From positions 17,963 through 81,962 of the forward strand of contig CABIZD010000010.1 in the NCBI GenBank assembly GCA_902363125.1: a stretch of 64,000 nucleotides of DNA. Reading direction: 5' to 3'. Positions 35,415-42,373 of this stretch are shown here, one piece after another. The translations under genes and the position numbers were made by a program. Origin of the DNA: Coriobacteriaceae bacterium (GTDB taxonomy: Bacteria > Actinomycetota > Coriobacteriia > Coriobacteriales > Coriobacteriaceae). The notes under the pieces are model-generated. The model was not told the DNA's origin. It ran no database searches and saw only the letters and a list, made by a program, of their open reading frames with translations. Within the stretch, counting starts at the first letter, position 1; every line of letters begins with the position of its first letter.

Positions 35415-36791
35415 CTACTCCTCCACGGCCTGCGTGCCGGCAGCACGGGCCAAATCATCGATTGCCAGGGTGTCGGCGCTCAGAGCGCGATGACGGCCAT
35501 CGAGCGCGGGATCGCCCGCCTGCTCCACGGCCAGCGACTCGCCGGTACGCATGCACCACGCGGCGCGACGACCCCAGACCAGCGCCTCGAGCAGGCTGTT
35601 TGATGCAAGGCGATTCTTGCCGTGAACGCCATTGCAAGCCGTCTCGCCCGCGGCGTAGAGCTCTGGCATCGAAGTGCGGCCGTCCTTATCGACCCATACG
35701 CCGCCCATAAAGTAGTGCTGCGTGGGCGTAACGGGAATGGGCTCGTCCAAGATGTCGCGACCGTCCTCCAGGCAGCGCGCGCGAATGTTGGCAAAGTGCC
35801 CGGTCACCACATCGCGCTCGACGGGAGCAAAACTCAGCCACTCGTGCTCGGCACCGTCCTGCTTCATCTGCTCGCGAATAGCGGCGGCGACCACATCGCG
35901 CGGCTGAAGCTCATCGGTAAAGCGCTCGCCAGCGGCGTTGAGCAAAATCGCGCCCTCGCCGCGGCAACTCTCGCTGATCAGGAAGGTGCGACCCGGCTGC
36001 GGCGAGAACAGTCCCGTGGGGTGAATCTGCACGTAGTCCAGATGCTCCATCTTAATGCCATGCTCCTGAGCGATGTAGCAGGCATCGCCCGTGAGCTGCG
36101 GGTAGTTGGTCGAATGGTCGTATACGCCGCCGATGCCGCCCGTTGCCCACAGCGTGTGGCGGGCATGGATCTTAAACGGCTCGCCGGCATGCGCGCCCTC
36201 GGCGGTATTTACCAGCTCGTCGGCGGGACGAACCGAGTTGTTCTCGTCCACGGGAACGGCGACGACGCCGGTGCACACCGTGGCACCGTCACGCTCGCCC
36301 GTTAGGATGTCGGTCATGGCCACGTGCTCCAAAATCTGCACGTTATCCAGCTTGCGAACGGCCTGGAGCAGCTTGGTCGTGATCTCCTTGCCGGTAATAT
36401 CGGCATGGAAGGCGATGCGCGGACGGCTGTGCGCGCCCTCGCGGGTAAAGTTGAGGCTGCCGTCGGCCTTGCGCTCAAAATCCACGCCCATGGCCAGCAG
36501 GTCGTTGATGACCGAGCGGCTCGAGCGAATCATGATGTCGACGCTCTCGCGGCGGTTCTCGTAGTGGCCGGCGTGCATGGTGTCCTCAAAGAAGGCATCG
36601 TAGTCCGAGCCTTCGGGCAGCACGCAAATGCCGCCCTGCGCGAGCATCGAATCGCACTCATCGACCGAGCCCTTGGAGAGCATGATCACGCGCGTGCTCG
36701 TCGGCAGGTTGAGAGCTGCGTACAGGCCCGCCACGCCGCAGCCGGCAATAACGACGTCGCACTCCATGTCGGGGTATTGTTTGGTTTTCAC
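35415..36791 (-). CDS. nadB: L-aspartate oxidase (NadB)
   Basis: 458-residue FAD enzyme that makes iminoaspartate from aspartate (with fumarate as likely acceptor in an anaerobe). FAD motif VVIAGCGVAGLYAALNL near the start, GGICVL, DSMLAQGG, HTLWATGGIGGVYDHSTN and NRLASNSLLEALVWG. Shorter than the E. coli enzyme (about 540) because the C-terminal helical domain is reduced. GTG 36791 is the start: GAGAGG is 6 nt upstream, and the open frame further upstream overlaps nadA and shows no NadB similarity. Confidence 0.93.
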   Translation of the reverse strand: MKTKQYPDMECDVVIAGCGVAGLYAALNLPTSTRVIMLSKGSVDECDSMLAQGGICVLPEGSDYDAFFEDTMHAGHYENRRESVDIMIRSSRSVINDLLAMGVDFERKADGSLNFTREGAHSRPRIAFHADITGKEITTKLLQAVRKLDNVQILEHVAMTDILTGERDGATVCTGVVAVPVDENNSVRPADELVNTAEGAHAGEPFKIHARHTLWATGGIGGVYDHSTNYPQLTGDACYIAQEHGIKMEHLDYVQIHPTGLFSPQPGRTFLISESCRGEGAILLNAAGERFTDELQPRDVVAAAIREQMKQDGAEHEWLSFAPVERDVVTGHFANIRARCLEDGRDILDEPIPVTPTQHYFMGGVWVDKDGRTSMPELYAAGETACNGVHGKNRLASNSLLEALVWGRRAAWCMRTGESLAVEQAGDPALDGRHRALSADTLAIDDLARAAGTQAVEE

Positions 36792-36847
36792 AGGAATCCT
36801 CTCCCTTGTAATGTGGCATAAGGGACTGCCCCTCATGTCACATTGTT

Positions 36848-37873
36848 CTAGCGCGCTGCGTACTCGAGCATACGGTCGAGCGTAAGTTTTGCCTGGTCGG
36901 CAGCCTCGTCCGACACACCGATCTGCACCTCGCCCTCGCCCGTCTCCAGGCAGCGCACGAGCTTTTCGAGCGTGATGAGATCCATGTTGACGCAGGTGGG
37001 CTGCACCGCGGGGAAGTAGAACTTCTTGCCGGTGCCCTGGCAGCGGCGCTCGAGCTCGTAGAGCACGCCGCGGACCGTCACGATAATGAACTCGCTCGCG
37101 TCGGACTCCTCGGCGTACTTGATGATGCCGGCGGTGGAGCCGATGTAGTCGGCCTCGGCCAGGACGTCGGCCTTGCACTCAGGATGCGCCAGCACGAGCG
37201 CGTCGGGGTGGGCCTCCGTCGCGTCGACGATCTGCTCGACGGTGATAATGTGATGGCGCGGGCAGTAGCCGTTGTTGAGGATGATGTGCTTTTGCGGCAC
37301 CTGCTCGGCTACGAAGCGGCCCAGGTTTTGGTCGGGAATGAACAGGATATGCTGCTGCGGCAGCTCGGACACGATCTTGACGGCATTGGAGCTGGTGACG
37401 CACACGTCGCTCCAGCTCTTGATCTCGACCGTGGAGTTGACGTAGCACACCACGGCCAGGTCGTCGCCGTACTCGGCGCGCGCCGCGTCGACCGTCTCGC
37501 GCTTGACCATGTGAGCCATGGGGCAGTCCGCGCCCGGCTCGGGCAGCAGCACGGTCTTAGTGGGATTGAGCAGCTTGGCGCTCTCGCCCATAAACTCCAC
37601 GCCGCACAGCACGATGGTCCGCTGTGGCAGGCTCTTGGCGAGCTTGGCCAGGTAGAAGCTGTCGCCGACGTAATCGGCAACGGCTTGGACCTCGGGCGCC
37701 ACGTAGTAGTGCGCCAGGATTACCGCGTCACGTTGGGTTTTTAGTTGCTGAATGGCCTCGACGAGTTCTGCGGGCACCAGTGCCACGCGCTCCGTTGCCG
37801 TCGTTGCCGATGCCAGGCCGGCCGCGATATCGCGTGCAAGCTCCGACGCATCCATGTTCGCGCTCTGTGCCAT
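36848..37873 (-). CDS. nadA: Quinolinate synthase (NadA)
   Basis: 341 residues; condenses iminoaspartate and dihydroxyacetone phosphate to quinolinate using an oxygen-sensitive [4Fe-4S] cluster. Cysteines that fit the cluster lie in CGVEFMGESAK, CYVNSTVEIK and QPTCVNMDL; also typical are ILAHYYV and DQNLGRFV. First gene of the operon. ATG 37873 follows GAGAGGGG; the TTG one codon earlier is less likely. The promoter is covered by a 44-bp palindrome. Confidence 0.96.
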   Translation of the reverse strand: MAQSANMDASELARDIAAGLASATTATERVALVPAELVEAIQQLKTQRDAVILAHYYVAPEVQAVADYVGDSFYLAKLAKSLPQRTIVLCGVEFMGESAKLLNPTKTVLLPEPGADCPMAHMVKRETVDAARAEYGDDLAVVCYVNSTVEIKSWSDVCVTSSNAVKIVSELPQQHILFIPDQNLGRFVAEQVPQKHIILNNGYCPRHHIITVEQIVDATEAHPDALVLAHPECKADVLAEADYIGSTAGIIKYAEESDASEFIIVTVRGVLYELERRCQGTGKKFYFPAVQPTCVNMDLITLEKLVRCLETGEGEVQIGVSDEAADQAKLTLDRMLEYAAR

Positions 37874-37908
37874 CAAGGCCCCTCTCTTTTGGCGAATCTT
37901 GGGGCTTT

Positions 37909-37958
37909 AGTATGACACCTAGGTTTACAGCTGACAAGACAGCTGTAAACCTAGGTGT
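37909..37958 (-). promoter_or_regulatory. nadA promoter overlapped by the NiaR operator
   Basis: A perfect inverted repeat with 19-bp arms (37915-37933 and 37940-37958; core CCTAGGTTTACAGCTG) around a 6-bp centre. On the minus strand TTGTCA (-35) and CATACT (-10, 37909-37914) are separated by 17 bp and lie within or next to it. A bound repressor would block RNA polymerase. Confidence 0.85.
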
Positions 37959-38165
37959 AAAGTTGAAATAAAGATTCAATCATGTGGCAGGTCCATTTTT
38001 GAACTGGCAAGCTAAGGCTAGCCGAGCTCTCGATAGCGCAGGAGGCATCTTTCGCCACCGCAATACCGCTTGGCGCGAGTTGCACGCCGTGGGGCGCAAA
38101 CGGTCCGCACCTCCGCAAGCGGCGCGTGCCCGATGTGGCAAAATCGAACTACTTAAGGGGGCCGA

Positions 38166-38888
38166 ATGCTCAAGATTATTGCCTGCGACGATGACGTCGC
38201 TTTTCTAGATAGACTGCACCGAATGATCGATCGTTGGTCGACCGAGACGGGCACGGCGGTCGATGTTGCGCTCGTCACGCGCGGCGAGGACCTACTGGCC
38301 CGCCATGCCGCATCGCGCGCCGACATCATTCTGCTCGACATGATCATGCCGCTCGTCAACGGCATGGACACCGCACGCGAATTGCGCCAGGCCGATACCG
38401 CCGTGCGCCTGGTGTTCCTCACCTCGTCGCCCGAGTTCGCACTGGAGTCCTACGAGGTCCGTGCCTTCGACTATCTGCTCAAGCCCGTGACTTACGAACG
38501 CCTGGCGCAGTTACTCGACGAGCTTTCGAGCATGCGCCCGGCGGCAACCGACGAGCTCGTGATCAAAACGTCCTTTGGCTACCACGCCCTGCGCCTGTCC
38601 GACATCGAATATGCCGAGGCGCGCAACAAGCACGTGGTCTTCCACCTGCGCGACGGACGCGATATCGAGGCACTCGAGTCGTTCCGCAGCGTCGAGGACC
38701 GCTTGGAGCAAAACGCGGTCTTCTTTAAATGCCACCGCAGCTACCAGGTCAACCTGCGCAATATCGATCACTTTGACCGCACGGACATCGTCATGCGCTC
38801 GGGCGCTTGCATCCCGCTTTCGCGCAGCTGCAAGCAGGGATTCCAAGACGCCTACTTTGCGGTGCGCTTTGAGGGTGGAAGACACTGA
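38166..38888 (+). CDS. LytTR-type response regulator (AgrA-like)
   Basis: 240 residues. Receiver domain (1-120) with acidic pocket CDDDV, phospho-acceptor Asp in IILLDMIMP, and the threonine/lysine positions in FLTSS and LLKPV. LytTR DNA-binding domain (about 135-235) with IEYAEARNKHVVFHL and FKCHRSYQVNLRNI. Stop and the start of the kinase gene overlap by one base, so the two are translated together. The pattern is that of peptide-sensing systems, but no peptide gene is visible nearby. Confidence 0.92.
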   Translation: MLKIIACDDDVAFLDRLHRMIDRWSTETGTAVDVALVTRGEDLLARHAASRADIILLDMIMPLVNGMDTARELRQADTAVRLVFLTSSPEFALESYEVRAFDYLLKPVTYERLAQLLDELSSMRPAATDELVIKTSFGYHALRLSDIEYAEARNKHVVFHLRDGRDIEALESFRSVEDRLEQNAVFFKCHRSYQVNLRNIDHFDRTDIVMRSGACIPLSRSCKQGFQDAYFAVRFEGGRH

Positions 38889-40165
38889 TGGTCTCCTCGG
38901 TCGAAATGATCCTTTGGGCAATCCACCACGCCACGACGTTGCTCTTTGGCGTCTTTGCCTCGGCGGCGCTGTGCGGTATCGAGATCAACCGGCGTCATGC
39001 GCTTGAACTGGTGCTGGTCGGCGCCGTAACCGGATGCGCATTTGGCCTCGCCAATGCCGTCGGCGGAGAGCTTTTCGCCCGCCAGGTATATCCGCTCGTC
39101 GTGCATCTGCCGCTCATCATCTATTTGTGCGCGCGCTACCGCCTGAGCCCGCTGCTTGCCGTGCTCGGCATTACGAGTGCCTATCTGAGCTGCCAGTTCA
39201 GCAATTGGATGGGCATCGCCGCATTTGCCGCAACCGATTCTCAGATCGCGTACTATCTGGCGCGCATCGCGACCACACTCGCCGTCTTTGCCGTCCTGCT
39301 GCATTGGGCCGGCGACATCGGTCCGCGCTTGGCGATTAAAAGCACCACCGAGCTGGGCATCCTTTTAATCCTGCCGCTCGTCTATTACGTCTTTGACTAT
39401 GCCACCAACGTCTACACCACGCTGTTCCACTCGGGCTCGGTGGTGACGGTTGAGTTTTTGGCCTTTGCACTCTGCGCGTTCTACCTTATGTTCCTCGCCG
39501 TCTACCTGCGTGAATACGAAGAAAAGGAAACCGCCGAGCGAGAGCGCTGGATGCTCGAAACCCGCGACAGCGCCGCCATCAAAGAGCTCGAGGCTTGGCG
39601 TCAATCTGGGCGCGAGCTGTCGATTCTGCGCCACGACATGCGCCACTTCCTACGCGGCCTGGCCGCTTTAATTGAGGAGGGCCACACCGACGAGGCGCTC
39701 GATCGCATCGACGAACTCTGCGAAGCCGGCGACCGCACCGCCGTACGCCGCTTCTGCGCCAACGAGACCGTAAACATCGCGCTTTCGTCATTTAACTCGG
39801 ATATCAATAGAAACGGCATTACCGCCAACCTGCGCGCCGCCGTACCCGAAACCATCCACGTAGGTGACGCCGACCTGTTTAGCGTGCTCTCAAATGCCTT
39901 GGAAAACGCTATCACCGCCGCAAGCGCCGCACCCCAAGGAAAGCGATTCGTCGACCTTGACCTGCGATTAGAGGACGGCCAGCTGCTGCTGTTAGTTTCC
40001 AATACGTTTGACCGCGCGCCGCGCATGGTCGACGGCATGCCCGTGACCCGGCATGCGGGCCACGGCTTTGGCACCAGGAGCATCAAACTTGCCGTGGAGC
40101 GCATGAATGGCAACTGTCAGTTCCGCATTAGCGGCGATCGGTTTGAGCTGCGCGCTGTGATGTAG
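38888..40165 (+). CDS. GHKL sensor histidine kinase (AgrC-like)
   Basis: 425 residues. About six to seven membrane helices in residues 1-210, then a dimerisation stretch with the likely phospho-histidine in LSILRHDMRHFLRGL and a GHKL ATPase domain with N-box NALENAITAAS and G-box GHGFGTRSIKLAVER. Partner of the LytTR regulator upstream. The ligand is unknown; proteins of this layout often detect secreted peptides. Confidence 0.9.
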   Translation: MVSSVEMILWAIHHATTLLFGVFASAALCGIEINRRHALELVLVGAVTGCAFGLANAVGGELFARQVYPLVVHLPLIIYLCARYRLSPLLAVLGITSAYLSCQFSNWMGIAAFAATDSQIAYYLARIATTLAVFAVLLHWAGDIGPRLAIKSTTELGILLILPLVYYVFDYATNVYTTLFHSGSVVTVEFLAFALCAFYLMFLAVYLREYEEKETAERERWMLETRDSAAIKELEAWRQSGRELSILRHDMRHFLRGLAALIEEGHTDEALDRIDELCEAGDRTAVRRFCANETVNIALSSFNSDINRNGITANLRAAVPETIHVGDADLFSVLSNALENAITAASAAPQGKRFVDLDLRLEDGQLLLLVSNTFDRAPRMVDGMPVTRHAGHGFGTRSIKLAVERMNGNCQFRISGDRFELRAVM

Positions 40166-40229
40166 AAGTGCGGCGCCGATCTCGAGGCGCGCCTTGCCCG
40201 CCAGGCAATCGCTCGCCGGCGCCAATCCG

Positions 40230-40805
40230 CTACAGCGGAGCGGCCGCCGGGGTCAGTTGCTTGATGTATGCCCACATGCGCTGCTTAGCGGCCTTGTCGG
40301 TGAGTGCCGCCTCAAAGCCGTCGAGCGCGAGCACGCGGCGGCCCTGCACATGGGCGACCAGGCCGGGCTTGAGCATGGCGGTGTCGAAGTCATCGATCGC
40401 CACGAGCATATCGGCATAGGTCTCGCGCATGGCATCAGCCGCGTTGTTGTCGAGCAGTAGCACCGCCTCGGGGTCCAAGGCCTCAAGCGCCTCGCGGAAC
40501 AGCTCGCACGGCAGAGTCTCGCCCACCGCGATCGCTCCGTCACCCACGCCGGCGACGCTTGCCAGCACGCAAAAATCCTCGGGCGCGTAGCCGATGGCCC
40601 CAAGCGCCTTGCGCAACGCCGCGCCATCCGGGCCGGCGGCAAGCTCGCCACCCGAACGCTCGGCCTCGTCCAAATCGCCTTTGACCAGCACAATCGGCGA
40701 GCACGCGTTGCCCGCGATACGCACGCCGCGACCCGCGAGCGATGCGAGCTCCTGCTCGGTCGCCTGGGCGATGGCTTCTTTTTTCTGGCTTTGTGACGTG
40801 GGCAT
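40230..40805 (-). CDS. Uncharacterised protein, perhaps of the uracil-DNA glycosylase fold
   Basis: 191 residues. The arrangement PIVLVKGDLDEAERSGGELAA..GPDGAALRKALGAIGY recalls family 4/5 uracil-DNA glycosylases (read in pieces), and ALDPEAVLLLDNNAADAM the later strand of that fold. The catalytic GEAPG and the four Fe-S cysteines of those enzymes are absent, so enzymatic activity is doubtful. Start at ATG 40805 with GGAGAG just upstream. It stands alone on the minus strand. Function unknown; the fold assignment is tentative. Confidence 0.6.
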   Translation of the reverse strand: MPTSQSQKKEAIAQATEQELASLAGRGVRIAGNACSPIVLVKGDLDEAERSGGELAAGPDGAALRKALGAIGYAPEDFCVLASVAGVGDGAIAVGETLPCELFREALEALDPEAVLLLDNNAADAMRETYADMLVAIDDFDTAMLKPGLVAHVQGRRVLALDGFEAALTDKAAKQRMWAYIKQLTPAAAPL

Positions 40806-40844
40806 GCGCTCTCCAATCGTTTGCGTGGCCACCATTATATAAAA

Positions 40845-40878
40845 GAGCCGCCCGCGAGTGGTTGCTTTGCGGGCGGCT
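40845..40878. other. GC-rich hairpin between the UDG-like gene and trxA
   Basis: Arms AGCCGCCCGC (40846-40855) and GCGGGCGGCT (40869-40878); on the minus strand TCTTTTAT follows. It has terminator shape for minus-strand transcription but sits upstream of the minus-strand gene, so it may shield it from antisense reading. Confidence 0.5.
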
Positions 40879-40941
40879 GGGTATAAGCACGGTCGTACTG
40901 AGTTTTACGCGGCCGGACCGCGTCGCATTATGGAGGTCACC

Positions 40942-41262
40942 ATGGCTGACATTAATCAGATTACCCCCGAGAACTTCGATTCCATCGTTAACGACAGTCT
41001 GCCCGTGCTGGTCGATTTTTGGGCACCGTGGTGCGGGCCCTGTCGATCCCTCTCGCCCATCGTTGACGAGGTTGCCGATGAGCTGGCGGGCAAGCTTGCC
41101 GTTGCCAAATGCAACGTCGACGACAACCAGGACCTGGCCATGAAGTATGGCGTCATGAGCATCCCCACGCTGATTGTGTTTAAGAACGGCGAGGAGATTG
41201 ACCGCTCGGTTGGCGCTCTGCCCAAGGCGAGGCTGCAGGCGCTGCTGGAGAAGCATCTGTAA
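40942..41262 (+). CDS. trxA: Thioredoxin
   Basis: 106 residues with the active site WAPWCGPCRS, the cis-proline segment SIPTLIVFKNGEEI and the usual end RLQALLEKHL. Cytoplasmic disulfide reductant. GGAGG 6 nt before ATG 40942 (GGAGGTCACC). A terminator follows at 41384. Confidence 0.96.
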   Translation: MADINQITPENFDSIVNDSLPVLVDFWAPWCGPCRSLSPIVDEVADELAGKLAVAKCNVDDNQDLAMKYGVMSIPTLIVFKNGEEIDRSVGALPKARLQALLEKHL

Positions 41263-41383
41263 TACGCTTGTTACATGGTGCCGTCTGCCTGCCGTCCATG
41301 AGCGCTTTTGCACCGCTCGCCGGACTTCTGGATGCACCAAGTGCAACCACGGATAGTATGGTAGTCACAAACAGCCCCCAGTG

Positions 41384-41420
41384 AACGGGTGCGGGTCGCA
41401 CAGACTCGCACCCGTTTTCT
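41384..41420 (+). terminator. Terminator between trxA and the nikR unit
   Basis: Arms AACGGGTGCG (41384-41393) and CGCACCCGTT (41407-41416), then TTCT. Confidence 0.82.
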
Positions 41421-41493
41421 TATGCAGCTGCGCACAGAGCGGGCGTAGTAAAATCTGAACCACTGAACTGCCCCATACAAAAGGAGATTTTCC

Positions 41494-41742
41494 ATGCATG
41501 ACGTCGGAATGAACATGAGCCAGCTTGCCATGAGCGTCAAGCAGGTCGACGACACCATCGAGCTCGCTCACGAGTGGAGCCATCAGCTGCTGCATGCGAC
41601 CGAGAATTTTGACATGGAGCGCATCGGCGCCAAGCTCGAGGCCGCCATGGCCGCGCTCCACGAGGCGCATGACGCGCTCGAGGGCTACGAGGAAGCCATC
41701 GAGGCCGACCACAACTCCGTCGGCTCCGTGAAGCTGGTGTAA
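41494..41742 (+). CDS. Small helical protein in front of nikR
   Basis: 82 residues, probably all alpha-helical, with seven histidines and many methionines (MHDVGMNMSQLAM at the start). No known domain. AAAGGAG 8 nt before the ATG. Its stop lies one base before the nikR start, so it is translationally linked to the nickel regulator. A metal-related role (nickel binding or delivery) is inferred from the neighbour and composition only. Confidence 0.7.
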   Translation: MHDVGMNMSQLAMSVKQVDDTIELAHEWSHQLLHATENFDMERIGAKLEAAMAALHEAHDALEGYEEAIEADHNSVGSVKLV

Positions 41743-41743
41743 G

Positions 41744-42256
41744 GTGGCCGAACACGAGCACGGCTGCGGGTACGAGCACGAGCATCCGCACGGGGCGGAC
41801 GGTGACGCGGGCTGCCACTGTAGTGGTTCCGGCTCCGAGCTGGTCCGTTTTTCGGTTACCGCACCCGACGACCTGCTGCGCCGTTTTGACGAACAGATCG
41901 CGCGCCGCGGCGACGTGGCCAACCGATCCGAGGCCGTGCGCGATTTGATTCGCGCCTCGATCGCCAAAGAGCAGATGCGCACGCCCGATGAGCACGTTAT
42001 CGGGTCGCTCACCATGATTTACGACCATCACACCGGCGATCTGACGCGCCGCCTGGACGAGGTGCAGCACGACTACACCGACGAGATCGTATCGACCATG
42101 CACGTGCATCTGGATCACCACAACTGTTTGGAGATTCTGGCGCTCAAGGGTCGTGGCGAGCGCGTCTACGAACTAGCCGACCGCCTGCTGGGCCTGCGCG
42201 GCGTTAAGCACGGCGAGCTCACGTGCGCCGCCACCAAGCAGAGCCTGGGGCTGTAG
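41744..42256 (+). CDS. nikR: Nickel-responsive regulator NikR with His/Cys-rich N-terminal extension
   Basis: 170 residues. Residues 34-80 are a ribbon-helix-helix domain (LVRFSVTAPDDLLRRFDEQ, NRSEAVRDLIR). The C-terminal ACT-like domain has the nickel-site pattern in STMHVHLDHHNCLE. Unusual is the first 30 residues, which hold six His and three Cys (AEHEHGCGYEHEHPH, GCHC) and could bind extra metal. The GTG start is one base after the previous stop; no other start codon precedes the RHH part, so the extension is real. It lies directly upstream of hypF, fitting control of nickel supply for hydrogenase. Confidence 0.9.
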   Translation: MAEHEHGCGYEHEHPHGADGDAGCHCSGSGSELVRFSVTAPDDLLRRFDEQIARRGDVANRSEAVRDLIRASIAKEQMRTPDEHVIGSLTMIYDHHTGDLTRRLDEVQHDYTDEIVSTMHVHLDHHNCLEILALKGRGERVYELADRLLGLRGVKHGELTCAATKQSLGL

Positions 42257-42279
42257 CGGGATTTCCCGCAGCGCACCTG

Positions 42280-42350
42280 CCAAATAGGGACAGGTTTGTT
42301 TTGGCAGGTTTAGAAGTTTTACCCACCAAAATAAACCTGTCCCTTTTTGG
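42280..42350. repeat. Palindromic repeat family F, copy 1
   Basis: 25-bp arms containing GGGACAGGTTT and AAACCTGTCCC (42280-42304 and 42326-42350, two mismatches), loop 21 nt. It lies 24 bp after nikR and 24 bp before hypF. A single related arm is at 50122-50146. Confidence 0.8.
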
Positions 42351-42373
42351 TCGGTTTTGATGAGGGGTGTCGC

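Noticed and set aside
36792..37178. N-terminal extension of nadB up to 37178
   Set aside because: It overlaps nadA, has no similarity to L-aspartate oxidase, and a good ribosome site precedes the GTG at 36791.
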